DNA of 64,000 nucleotides from an uncultured Dorea sp. GTDB taxonomy: Bacteria > Bacillota > Clostridia > Lachnospirales > Lachnospiraceae. Every line of letters starts with the position of its first letter. The first letter of the stretch is position 1. The position numbers and the translations under genes were made by a program. Shown here one piece after another: positions 24,206 to 32,211 of this stretch. The notes beneath the pieces are model-generated. The model did no database searches and was not told the DNA's origin. It saw only the letters and a program-made list of their open reading frames with translations. The stretch lies in assembly GCA_910577685.1 (NCBI GenBank), contig CAJTOH010000018.1, positions 1-64,000 of the forward strand, given 5' to 3'.

Positions 24206-25816
24206 ATGTATACACCATATCCAGAGAATATGATGGAATCCATTAAAAAGGTAGAGGCTACAAGAGAAAAACGTATGTCTACGGAACCTAGACGTCTGAC
24301 TGCCGATGAAAAAGACGCCCTCCTGAAACAATTCCATCCTGACTATAATCCGGAGGCTTTTGCGGAGATCAAAGTGGGTTCTAACAAGGGGCAGAAAGCT
24401 CCGCTGGAACTGGCTGAGATGCTTCACAGGGCGAGCCGTATCGCAAATGAAAATATTGACCTCACGAAAGTTGATTATGACGTAGACGTGCTTGTGATCG
24501 GCGGCGGCGGCGCCGGTTCTTCTTGTGCCATCGAGGCCCACAATGCAGGCGCAAACGTTATGATCGTGACGAAACTTCGTATCGGCGATGCGAATACCAT
24601 GATGGCGGAAGGCGGTATCCAGGCTGCGGATAAAGAAAACGATTCTCCGGTACAGCATTATCTGGACTGCTTCGGCGGCGGCCATTTTGCCGCAAGGCCG
24701 GAACTGGTAAAGCGTCTTGTAATGGAAGCGCCGGACGCAATCAAATGGTTGAACGAGCTTGGCGTTATGTTTGACAAAGATGCCGACGGACGTATGGTAA
24801 CGACCCACGGCGGCGGTACGTCCAGAAAGAGGATGCATGCCTGCAAGGATTATTCCGGGGCGGAGATTATGCGGACTCTTCGCGACGAAGTATTAAACCG
24901 TCAGATTCCGGTTGTAGAATTTACTTCCGCGGTTGAGATTATCAAAGACGAGAAAGGTCAGGCCGCAGGCGCCGTACTTCTCAATATGGAAACAGGCGAT
25001 TATTCCGTCGCAAGGGCAAAGACAGTCGTTATCGCAACAGGCGGGGCAGGAAGAATGCATTATCAGGGATTCCCTACGTCCAACCACTACGGGGCGACGG
25101 CAGACGGGCTTGTATTGGGATACAGGGCGGGAGTACCGCTTCTTTATCAGGATTCCATCCAGTATCATCCGACAGGCGTAGCCCATCCGGTACAGATCCG
25201 CGGCGCTCTTGTTACGGAGAAAGTCCGTTCTGTGGGCGCGCAGCTTGTCAACGCCGAAGGCGAAGCATATATTCATCCATTGGAGACCCGCGACGTCAAT
25301 GCGTCGGGCGTAATCCGTGAGTGCAGGGAAGGACGCGGCGTAGAGGCTCCCGGAGGGCAGCAGGGCGTTTGGCTTGACACGCCTATGATTGAACTGCTGG
25401 GAGGAGAGGGGACGATTGAGAAGAGAATCCCCGCCATGTTCCGTATGTACATGAATTACGGGATCGATATGAGAAAAGTCCCGATCCTGATCTATCCGAC
25501 GCTGCATTACCAGAACGGCGGCCTTGAGATCGACGGGGAAGGTTTCACAAAAACAGTCCCGAATCTCTTAGCGGCAGGAGAGGTTGCAGGCGGAATTCAC
25601 GGAAGAAACAGACTGATGGGCAACTCCCTTCTTGACGTTATCGTATTTGGACGGAACGCAGGTAAGAAAGCGGCGGCTAAGGCAAAAGAAGTAGAACTTG
25701 GCGCTATGAATATCGACCATGTGGCGGCTTATGAAGAGGAACTGAAGGGCGCAGGCGTGACCGCAGGCGACGTGTCTCCATTACTTCTGCCGAAATATGC
25801 AAGGCATGAGAGATAG
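24206..25816 (+). CDS. frdA: fumarate reductase flavoprotein subunit, soluble type
   Basis: This 536-aa flavoprotein of the FrdA/SdhA/NadB family is expected to reduce fumarate to succinate. The FAD-binding GGGGAG (99-104) is followed by AEGGI. Active-site elements are QYHPTG (His321), TRD (Arg362), HYQNGG (His434) and HGRNRLMGNSL (about 465-475). Three oddities stand out. About 90 residues precede the Rossmann fold, where family members have about ten. The residue aligned with the covalent-FAD His is Asn130, so FAD should be non-covalent. The C-terminal helical domain of SdhA/FrdA is missing. The ATG follows GGGAGG. NadB is unlikely, given the frdB and fumarase neighbours. Confidence 0.85.
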   Translation: MYTPYPENMMESIKKVEATREKRMSTEPRRLTADEKDALLKQFHPDYNPEAFAEIKVGSNKGQKAPLELAEMLHRASRIANENIDLTKVDYDVDVLVIGGGGAGSSCAIEAHNAGANVMIVTKLRIGDANTMMAEGGIQAADKENDSPVQHYLDCFGGGHFAARPELVKRLVMEAPDAIKWLNELGVMFDKDADGRMVTTHGGGTSRKRMHACKDYSGAEIMRTLRDEVLNRQIPVVEFTSAVEIIKDEKGQAAGAVLLNMETGDYSVARAKTVVIATGGAGRMHYQGFPTSNHYGATADGLVLGYRAGVPLLYQDSIQYHPTGVAHPVQIRGALVTEKVRSVGAQLVNAEGEAYIHPLETRDVNASGVIRECREGRGVEAPGGQQGVWLDTPMIELLGGEGTIEKRIPAMFRMYMNYGIDMRKVPILIYPTLHYQNGGLEIDGEGFTKTVPNLLAAGEVAGGIHGRNRLMGNSLLDVIVFGRNAGKKAAAKAKEVELGAMNIDHVAAYEEELKGAGVTAGDVSPLLLPKYARHER

Positions 25817-25888
25817 GATTGTGTGCCGGTAAGTTTCATTCAAGACTAATTTTGGCTGAAGATATAAAATTAAGAAGGAGATAAGATT

Positions 25889-26731
25889 ATGCGTGAGATA
25901 GAAGTAAGCAAGATTACGGATGTCGTAGAAAAGCTGTGTATCGAAGCAAATAATCATCTTCCGGAGGACGTAAAGCGTGCGATTAAAGATTGCCGCGCGT
26001 GCGAGGACGGTGAGATTGCGAAGGGAGTTCTTGACAACATTATTGAGAACTTCGAGATTGCAGACAACGAGTGCGTGCCGATCTGTCAGGATACGGGAAT
26101 GGCGTGCGTATTCCTCGAGATTGGCCAGGATGTACATCTGACCGGCGGGAACCTTGCGGACGCCGTGGACGAGGGAGTCCGCCGCGGTTACGACAAGGGA
26201 TACCTCCGCAAATCCGTTGTAAAAGACCCGGTACGCCGTGGAAATACGGGGGATAATACGCCTGCAATGCTCTATACGGAAATCGTTCCGGGCGAGCAGA
26301 TCAAGGTCACGGTGGGGCCGAAGGGATTCGGAAGCGAGAATATGAGCCAGATCCGTATGTTCAAACCTTCCCACGGGTTACAGGGAATCAAGGATTTTAT
26401 CCTCGAAGTAGTGGAGACTGCGGGACCGAACCCGTGTCCGCCTATGGTAGTGGGCGTAGGAATCGGCGGAACCTTTGATAAGGCGGCTCTTCTTGCGAAG
26501 AAAGCGCTTATGCGCCCCGTTGATTCCTCCAACCCGGATGCGTTCTATGCGGATTTGGAGAAAGAGATGCTGGAGAAGATCAATAAGCTTGGAATCGGGC
26601 CTCAGGGCTTCGGCGGAAAGACCACGGCAATCGGATTAAATATTGAGACTCTTCCGACCCATATCGCAGGCATGCCATGCGCAGTCAATATCAACTGCCA
26701 TGTCACACGCCACAAAACGGAGGTGATTTAG
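25889..26731 (+). CDS. fumA: fumarate hydratase (class I), alpha subunit
   Basis: This 280-aa N-terminal half of the two-subunit, oxygen-sensitive [4Fe-4S] fumarase/tartrate dehydratase family interconverts malate and fumarate. The cluster-binding cysteine region includes CQDTGMACVFLEIG (about 64-77). A conserved GPKGFGSENMSQIRM and the closing GIGPQGFGGKTTAIGLNIETLP with the last cysteines follow. AAGAAGGAG precedes the ATG. It abuts the beta subunit gene with no gap. Tartrate dehydratase has the same fold, but mdh and frd neighbours favour fumarate. Confidence 0.93.
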   Translation: MREIEVSKITDVVEKLCIEANNHLPEDVKRAIKDCRACEDGEIAKGVLDNIIENFEIADNECVPICQDTGMACVFLEIGQDVHLTGGNLADAVDEGVRRGYDKGYLRKSVVKDPVRRGNTGDNTPAMLYTEIVPGEQIKVTVGPKGFGSENMSQIRMFKPSHGLQGIKDFILEVVETAGPNPCPPMVVGVGIGGTFDKAALLAKKALMRPVDSSNPDAFYADLEKEMLEKINKLGIGPQGFGGKTTAIGLNIETLPTHIAGMPCAVNINCHVTRHKTEVI

Positions 26732-27295
26732 ATGGCGGCAAAGAAGATTACATTACCATTGACAGAAGAACTTGCAAAGACGCTTCATGCAGGGGACAGC
26801 GTACTCGTGACCGGAACCATCTATACCTCCCGCGACGCAGGACACAAGCGGATGTGCGAAGCGCTTGCTAAGGGCGAGGAGATTCCGTTTGACCCGACGG
26901 ACGCTACCATCTATTATGTAGGGCCGACTCCGGCGAAGCCGGGGCAGGTTATCGGTTCCGCGGGACCGACCACCAGCGGTCGTATGGATGCCTATGCGCC
27001 GACCATGATGTCCGTGGGCGCGCGAGGCATGATCGGGAAAGGCGCGCGTCTTCCGGAAGTCGTTGATGCCATGAAGAAATATTCCGGCGTATACTTCGGA
27101 GCCATCGGCGGGGCAGGCGCTCTTCTTGCAAAATGTATCAAGAAGGCAGAACTGATTGCCTATGAAGACCTGGGGGCAGAGGCCCTTAGGAAACTGTATG
27201 TGGAGGATATGCCGCTGGTTGTTATTATTGACAGCAAAGGGAATAACCTGTATGAGAGCGGGCGCGCCGCTTATCTAAAGGAGCACGAGGCTTAA
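26732..27295 (+). CDS. fumB: fumarate hydratase (class I), beta subunit
   Basis: This 187-aa C-terminal half of class I fumarase begins directly after the alpha stop (TAGATG). Characteristic segments are GPTPAKPGQVIGSAGPTTSGRMD (about 69-91), GKGARLP and YFGAIGGAGALLAKCI. The usual ending LVVIIDSKGNNLY completes the substrate pocket. It forms a heterodimer with the alpha subunit. A GC-rich hairpin (27329-27350) separates it from the transporter gene. Confidence 0.93.
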   Translation: MAAKKITLPLTEELAKTLHAGDSVLVTGTIYTSRDAGHKRMCEALAKGEEIPFDPTDATIYYVGPTPAKPGQVIGSAGPTTSGRMDAYAPTMMSVGARGMIGKGARLPEVVDAMKKYSGVYFGAIGGAGALLAKCIKKAELIAYEDLGAEALRKLYVEDMPLVVIIDSKGNNLYESGRAAYLKEHEA

Positions 27296-27328
27296 AACAG
27301 GCGGTTTTCGTCAGGGGCATCCCGTAAT

Positions 27329-27350
27329 GCCTGCCCTTTTAGGGGCAGGC
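27329..27350 (+). other. hairpin between fumB and the transporter gene
   Basis: GCCTGCCC (27329-27336) pairs with GGGCAGGC (27343-27350). No T-run follows, so it is more likely a processing or stability element, or a weak attenuator, than a full terminator. Confidence 0.45.
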
Positions 27351-27401
27351 TGACCGTTACAAATAAGGAACTATGTACGATATAGAAGGGAGTCATATGA
27401 C

Positions 27402-28613
27402 ATGGAGTTATTTGGAGGAATATTGGCAGTTAAGGCTGTAGTATTTCTGACATTCTCAATCTTCGTGATTGCCGCCGTAGGGTATTCCATCGGCAGGATT
27501 GAAGTAAAGGGAATCGACCTTGGAACTGCCGGAGTATTTATCGTTGCTCTGGTCTATGGGTGTCTGTTATACGGAAAGCTGTCGGATAACCTGATGGCGG
27601 GAGATGTATCGTTTGCTACGGATGCGCTGAAAATCGTCGAGAATATGGGGCTGGTTTTCTTTGTGACCTCCGTAGGTTTTATTGCAGGCCCGAATTTTTT
27701 CGGGAATCTGAAGCGGAATTTTAAATCTTACGTCCTGCTTGGCGCAATGATTATTCTTGCGGCTGCGGCAACTTGTGTATTATGTATCTTTATCGGCGGC
27801 AATTTTACGGAGCTTGACCACGACCAGTTCAAGGCTATTCTGGTGGGCATCCTTTCTGGCGCTCTGACCAGTACGCCGGCGTTCTCCGCATCCAAGGCGG
27901 CTGTGGGCGCAGATTTGGAGGCGCTGGTGTCCGTTGGATACGGGATTGCGTATCTGTTCGGCGTGATCGGAGTCGTATTGTTCGTGCAGATTGTCCCTAA
28001 GGTACTGAAAGCGGATATGAACGAGGAGGTTGCGAAGATTGCCGCCAGGGAAGGAGGAAGCGCAAAGAGGAAGAGCTTGATTCTGACAGAGGTAGACGAG
28101 TTCGGATTCATGGCGTTTTCACTGGCGGCGGTGGTAGGAATTCTGGTGGGAAGTATCAGTTACCGGAATTTTTCCCTGACTACGACGGGCGGATGCCTGT
28201 TGACGGCGCTTGTGTTCGGACACTACGGGCATATCGGGAAGATCTCCATTGTGCCTAAGAGCTCTACTCTCAAAATGCTGCGGGAACTGGGGCTTATGCT
28301 GTTCCTGATCGGTGCGGGAGTGTCGGGCGGCGCGAAATTCGTACAATACTTCGAGCCTATATATTTTCTCTATGGGGCGATCATGACGATCCTCCCTATG
28401 ATTATCGGGTTCGTGATTGCGAAAAATATCCTGAAGCTGCCGCTTCTCAATAACCTTGGATCGCTGACCGGGGGAATGACAAGTACGCCGGCGCTTGGGA
28501 CGCTGATTAATATGGCGGGGACGGAGGATATTGCGGCTGCGTATGCGGCGACTTATCCGATCGCGCTGATTGCAGTGGTGCTGGCTTCACAGTTGATTAT
28601 CCTGTTCTGTTAG
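27402..28613 (+). CDS. AAE-family transporter, candidate succinate/dicarboxylate exporter
   Basis: This 403-aa membrane protein has about ten to eleven spans and two copies of the AspT/YidE/YbjL duplication signature: GILSGALTSTPAFSASKAAVG (about 148-168) and GSLTGGMTSTPALGTLINM (about 361-379). The family includes the aspartate:alanine exchanger AspT and the succinate exporter SucE of Corynebacterium. Larger members are about 540-560 aa with two TrkA-C domains in the central loop; here that loop is only about 40 residues (IVPKVLKADMNEEVAKIAARE...). As the last gene of the malate/fumarate operon, succinate export is the best inference. Aspartate or malate exchange is possible. Confidence 0.75.
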   Translation: MELFGGILAVKAVVFLTFSIFVIAAVGYSIGRIEVKGIDLGTAGVFIVALVYGCLLYGKLSDNLMAGDVSFATDALKIVENMGLVFFVTSVGFIAGPNFFGNLKRNFKSYVLLGAMIILAAAATCVLCIFIGGNFTELDHDQFKAILVGILSGALTSTPAFSASKAAVGADLEALVSVGYGIAYLFGVIGVVLFVQIVPKVLKADMNEEVAKIAAREGGSAKRKSLILTEVDEFGFMAFSLAAVVGILVGSISYRNFSLTTTGGCLLTALVFGHYGHIGKISIVPKSSTLKMLRELGLMLFLIGAGVSGGAKFVQYFEPIYFLYGAIMTILPMIIGFVIAKNILKLPLLNNLGSLTGGMTSTPALGTLINMAGTEDIAAAYAATYPIALIAVVLASQLIILFC

Positions 28614-28620
28614 AATATAT

Positions 28621-28658
28621 AAAAGGGTCTGCTGCATTATTGCAGCAGACCCTTTTTG
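28621..28658. terminator. strong bidirectional terminator closing the hdr-frd operon
   Basis: AAAAGGGTCTGCTGCA (28621-28636) and TGCAGCAGACCCTTTT (28641-28656) form a perfect 16-bp stem with a four-base loop and a T-tail. The A-run on the other side lets it serve the convergent gene at 28683-29012. Confidence 0.93.
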
Positions 28659-28682
28659 TGATCCGGGCCGCTTTGTACTGCG

Positions 28683-29012
28683 CTATCTGAATAGGCCGAA
28701 CAGACCTTTTTTCTTGGACTTCGCGGATTTCTTGTACGTATAGTCGCCGTCGTCGCCGTGCCTGTTGCGGTGCTTGTCGATTGCCATATATAACTGGCAG
28801 ACGGCTTCTTTGGTGCTGCACCAACTGAAGGGGACGTCGATGTCCTGAAATCTGAGACGAAGCCTCTTGTATTCCTGATCGCTGATGGCTTCCGGCTTGC
28901 TGATGTCGCGGTTGCCGAACATCTCTTCAAATGTGTCGCGGATCTTAATATACTTCACCGGATTGTCTGTGATTAATTTCATGACCTGTTCTGTAATTTC
29001 TTTTTTTTCCAT
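28683..29012 (-). CDS. hypothetical protein
   Basis: This 109-aa soluble protein has no recognised family. Residues 1-75 look like a compact helical domain (EKKEITEQVMKLITDNPVKYIKIRDTFEEMFG...). The tail is strongly basic and ends KKSAKSKKKGLFGLFR, a possible membrane- or nucleic acid-contacting end. A GAGAGG site is eleven bases before the ATG. It stands alone, convergent to the hdr-frd operon. Confidence 0.6.
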   Translation of the reverse strand: MEKKEITEQVMKLITDNPVKYIKIRDTFEEMFGNRDISKPEAISDQEYKRLRLRFQDIDVPFSWCSTKEAVCQLYMAIDKHRNRHGDDGDYTYKKSAKSKKKGLFGLFR

Positions 29013-29253
29013 TCTTAAATTCCTCTCTAAAACGATACCTTATTAAATAAATTACGCCTGACAAGGGGCGGAGGGTTAATATGCTTTGTATTTTGTAGTG
29101 TAATATAGAATGTGCATTATTGCAATAGTAAAACTGCTTTTAGACCTAAAATATGGCGCGTTTATATTCTTGCCTTGTTTTTGTATAGCAATTTTCAGAA
29201 TATTTTGTTATAATAAAGATAGCAAGAATATATGGCAGGAAGGAGTTTTTATT

Positions 29254-29856
29254 ATGTCAAAACGGGTCATCTCTATTAATCGAATGTATGGAAGCAACGG
29301 AAGAAAGATAGGAAAGGCTTTGTCAGAAGAGTTGGGAATCCACTGCTATGACAAGGATTTGATACAGATCGCAAGCAAGGAGCAGGGGCTTCCCTATGAG
29401 GAGCTCCTGAAAGTGGATGAGAAGCGTGCAAGCCAGTGGCGTTACCCGTTGGAAGAACCGGCGCAGATGGAAAACCAGTATCATTTTTATCCGATGAACG
29501 ACGTGCTTTTCCAGGCGCAGACAGAGATTATTAAGTTTATTGCCAAACGGGAGGAGTGTATCTTCATCGGACGCTGCGCCGGCCAGATTCTGGGAGATAG
29601 CTGTTTGAAGGTTTTTATCCATGCGCCGTTTGAATATCGGGTAAAGGTAGCTTCCGAACGTATGGAAATTCCGGAGAGGGATGCGCGCGGGTATGTAAAG
29701 AAGGCGGATAAGGAACGGCGGAGCTTCTATGAGTATTTTACCGATGAGAAGTGGATGGATATGAGCGCGTATGATCTCTGTATCGACAGCAGCCGGTTTA
29801 CGGAAGCTCAGATTGTTAAGATGCTTAAAGCGGCGTATGAGAGTTTGGATGCATAG
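29254..29856 (+). CDS. cytidylate kinase-like family protein
   Basis: This 200-aa P-loop protein is of the AAK/cytidylate-kinase-like type common in gut Clostridia. It begins RVISINRMYGSNGRKIGKALSEELGIHCYDKDLIQIAS, where GSNGRKIG is a relaxed P-loop. FIGRCAGQIL and a lid-like Arg-rich segment (VASERMEIPERDARGYVKKADKERRSFYEYFT) follow, with the closing YDLCIDSS. The frame is open 48 codons further upstream, but the AAGGAG-preceded ATG at 29254 and the match of MSKRVISINR with family starts decide the start. The housekeeping cmk is a different, longer protein, so the substrate is uncertain. A TATAAT -10 lies about 40 bp upstream. Confidence 0.8.
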   Translation: MSKRVISINRMYGSNGRKIGKALSEELGIHCYDKDLIQIASKEQGLPYEELLKVDEKRASQWRYPLEEPAQMENQYHFYPMNDVLFQAQTEIIKFIAKREECIFIGRCAGQILGDSCLKVFIHAPFEYRVKVASERMEIPERDARGYVKKADKERRSFYEYFTDEKWMDMSAYDLCIDSSRFTEAQIVKMLKAAYESLDA

Positions 29857-29906
29857 AGGGTTATGTTCCGCCGAATAGCGGCGTGCGCCGTATATGCTGC
29901 GGTAAT

Positions 29907-29939
29907 CAGAAAAGCTGCCTTCCCCCGGCAGCTTTTCTG
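29907..29939. terminator. bidirectional terminator
   Basis: CAGAAAAGCTGCC (29907-29919) and GGCAGCTTTTCTG (29927-29939) make a perfect 13-bp stem between the kinase-like gene and the convergent gene at 29982. Confidence 0.9.
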
Positions 29940-29981
29940 AAACATCTATTCATCAGACATACCAATAGTGATGACAGACTC

Positions 29982-30998
29982 TTAATGTTTTGCGAAGACA
30001 ACTTCTCTTTTTGTCCCCGGTTCCGCAGACGCCTCGCCGTCGTCCGGCGCATGCTCGATCTTGCGGTTGCTCAATGCCCCGGCCTCCATTGCGTCGGCAA
30101 AATTAATCGGATGGTTGCGCATATGCACTTTCAGCATTTCAAACAGCCGAAGAGTCGGGCGTTTGGATTCCAGCACGTCTGAGACGTCGATATATTTGCA
30201 CCCGGTCTGCGAAGCCAACGTTTTCAGGCGCTGGTTGATCTTGAAAGCGGCCGGACTGTTGGATACGATGGGTACAATGTAGATAGAGGCCTGCGTCTTT
30301 GTGTGTATCATATAGAGAAGCCACTCATATTTGGAAATAAAATTGTCTGCGTCTACATTTTCATCGCGAATATCTATATCTCCCATATTTACAAAAATCT
30401 TGCGCGGATTGAGGTCATAGAGGCATACCTTCAGGTAGCTTTCAATTTGGTCGATACGCACGTCTTTGACGCTCCGGTTGTAGATTGGTTCCGTTATGCG
30501 GAACGCCTGCGCCAGTTCTCCGATTGGGAGAGCTGCGAAGGTGTTGGAGCCGAAGAGCACGACGCCGCCGGCTTCCGTAATACTGTTCATTTCTCGATAT
30601 GTTTCCATTTCATCTTCTCCTTGACTGTGAATCGATGGTTTTGAAGGTGCGGATGTCTGAGCAGTCGTGTCTGCGGATGTATTTGCTGTATTGCCGGAAA
30701 TCTGCCTGCTGAGGATGGCGTTGGCCTCTTTTGCCTGCCTGTCGTAGCGGCGGTTGATGAAGTATACGACTACATTGGCGGATACGACAATCAGGTTCAG
30801 AAGATACACGACCAATACATAATTGAATCTGTGGTTATAAATTTTTGCCGAGATTCCAGCGATATATCCTGTAATAATCAGGAGTATGAACTGGAGGCTC
30901 ATGTTTCTTGCTGATTTTGCTTTGATGTTCTTGGCAAGGTTCATAGGCCAGGAAAGGCCGAAGCAAATCAGCATGGTGGACTCTAAAAGTTCAGCCAT
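29982..30998 (-). CDS. SemiSWEET-like membrane domain fused to a degenerate SGNH-like domain
   Basis: This 338-aa protein has three hydrophobic spans at the N-terminus (about 5-85). The segment FGLSWPMNLAKNIKAKSARNMSLQF resembles the PQ-loop/SemiSWEET repeat. A polar Ser/Thr/Ala-rich linker (about 90-130) follows. The C-terminal domain (about 140-300) has the rhythm of an SGNH/GDSL hydrolase (VVLFGSNTFA; IFVNMGDIDIRD), but Asn and Ile stand where the Ser and Asn of GDS and GxND would be, so catalysis is doubtful. ATG at 30998 was chosen for its seven-base distance from GAGGG. A second ribosome binding site and in-frame ATG occur inside (residue 131). Role unknown. Confidence 0.65.
   Translation of the reverse strand: MAELLESTMLICFGLSWPMNLAKNIKAKSARNMSLQFILLIITGYIAGISAKIYNHRFNYVLVVYLLNLIVVSANVVVYFINRRYDRQAKEANAILSRQISGNTANTSADTTAQTSAPSKPSIHSQGEDEMETYREMNSITEAGGVVLFGSNTFAALPIGELAQAFRITEPIYNRSVKDVRIDQIESYLKVCLYDLNPRKIFVNMGDIDIRDENVDADNFISKYEWLLYMIHTKTQASIYIVPIVSNSPAAFKINQRLKTLASQTGCKYIDVSDVLESKRPTLRLFEMLKVHMRNHPINFADAMEAGALSNRKIEHAPDDGEASAEPGTKREVVFAKH
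30606..30622 (-). promoter_or_regulatory. internal ribosome binding site and in-frame ATG within the fusion gene
   Basis: On the minus strand AAGGAG (30622-30617) is followed eight bases later by ATG (30608-30606), which is codon 131 of the fusion frame and lies exactly between linker and SGNH-like domain. It could yield a separate soluble protein of about 208 aa. Confidence 0.5.
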
Positions 30999-31236
30999 TT
31001 TCATTCCCTCACTTTCTGTGCTGCTAATATAGTATGCGGGCAATCTGACCGTGACAGATGTTCCGCATCTATGTCTCTCAAGTTCCTTACACAGTTTAGC
31101 ATTGACCTATGATTATGTCTAATATATAATATTTATCAAATTCATAATATAAATGTTATGGATTTGGGATTCATAGCTGTAAAAACGGGGTGTGGATGAA
31201 ACTATTTGAAAATGAATAGAGAGAGAAGGAACGTAT

Positions 31237-32115
31237 ATGGAGATCATGCAGATCCGATATTTTTTAGAGGCTGCGAGGACGAAGCACATGACCAACAGCG
31301 CGAAGAACCTGCATATTACGCAGCCGGCGCTGACCCAGGCGATCAGAAGGCTTGAGAAGGATTTGGGCGTCCCTCTGTTTGCTTCGAAGGGAAGGAATAT
31401 CGTGCTGACGGAGTACGGGAAATATTTACAGAGAAAGCTGGAGCCGCTGATGGAACAGATGGAGGCCATTCCCGAGGAGCTTAAGATGATGGTAGCCTTA
31501 GAGGGGGAGACGATCCACATGAATGTGCTGGCGGCGTCGGGACTTGTGATGGAGGCGATTATTGAGTATAAAAAGGAGCATGGCGGGATTAATTTCCAGA
31601 TTCAGCAGAATTCGGAGAGCGAACTTTACGATGTCGCCGTGACCACGAAGCTGTTCTATCAGGGGCAGGAGGAACAGAACCTCTTTGCCTGCGGGGAGGA
31701 GATCTATCTGGCCGTGCCGGAAAACGGAAGATATAAGGGAAGGACGTCCGTGCGCCTTGAGGAGGCGTCGGACGAGGGGTTCATATGTCTTCTGGGCTCC
31801 AGAGAGTTCCGCTATATATGCGACCGGTTCTGCCAGCATGCCGGGTTTACACCGAAGGTTATTTTTGAGAGCGACAACCCCTCTGCCGTTAAAAATATGA
31901 TCGCCGCAAATATCGGCATCGGGTTCTGGCCGGAGTTTACATGGGGCAGCATCGACAATGAACATGTAAAGCTTATGAAGATCGAGGATCCCGTCTGCCG
32001 GCGGGATATTATCATACACTATAACAGGAACAAGACGGACAGCCGTAATGTAGTAGAGTTTTACGAATTTTTGACAGAATTTTTTGAAAAGAGGAAGAGG
32101 ATGAACTGTTCCTGA
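31237..32115 (+). CDS. LysR-family transcriptional regulator
   Basis: This 292-aa protein has the classic N-terminal winged helix (IRYFLEAARTKHMTNSAKNLHITQPALTQAIRRLEKDLGVPLFASKGRNIVLTEYG) and a periplasmic-binding-like effector domain (about 95-290). It sits 96 bp upstream of iorA on the same strand, so it is a good candidate regulator of the aryl-pyruvate genes; the effector may be an aromatic pyruvate or arylacetate. The ATG is seven bases after GAAGGAA. LysR genes are often divergent from targets; this one is co-directional. Confidence 0.92.
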   Translation: MEIMQIRYFLEAARTKHMTNSAKNLHITQPALTQAIRRLEKDLGVPLFASKGRNIVLTEYGKYLQRKLEPLMEQMEAIPEELKMMVALEGETIHMNVLAASGLVMEAIIEYKKEHGGINFQIQQNSESELYDVAVTTKLFYQGQEEQNLFACGEEIYLAVPENGRYKGRTSVRLEEASDEGFICLLGSREFRYICDRFCQHAGFTPKVIFESDNPSAVKNMIAANIGIGFWPEFTWGSIDNEHVKLMKIEDPVCRRDIIIHYNRNKTDSRNVVEFYEFLTEFFEKRKRMNCS

Positions 32116-32211
32116 GAGGATAGAGGATTCCTTTCATTGGATATGGTGTTTTTTGCTGTGATGTGCTAAAATATTGCGATAAGAATGTAATTTCAAAGGA
32201 GAAAAACAGAT

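Noticed and set aside
24206..25816. L-aspartate oxidase NadB
   Set aside because: The missing flavin-linking His is NadB-like, but no nadA or nadC is nearby, while an FrdB-type iron-sulfur partner and fumarase are.
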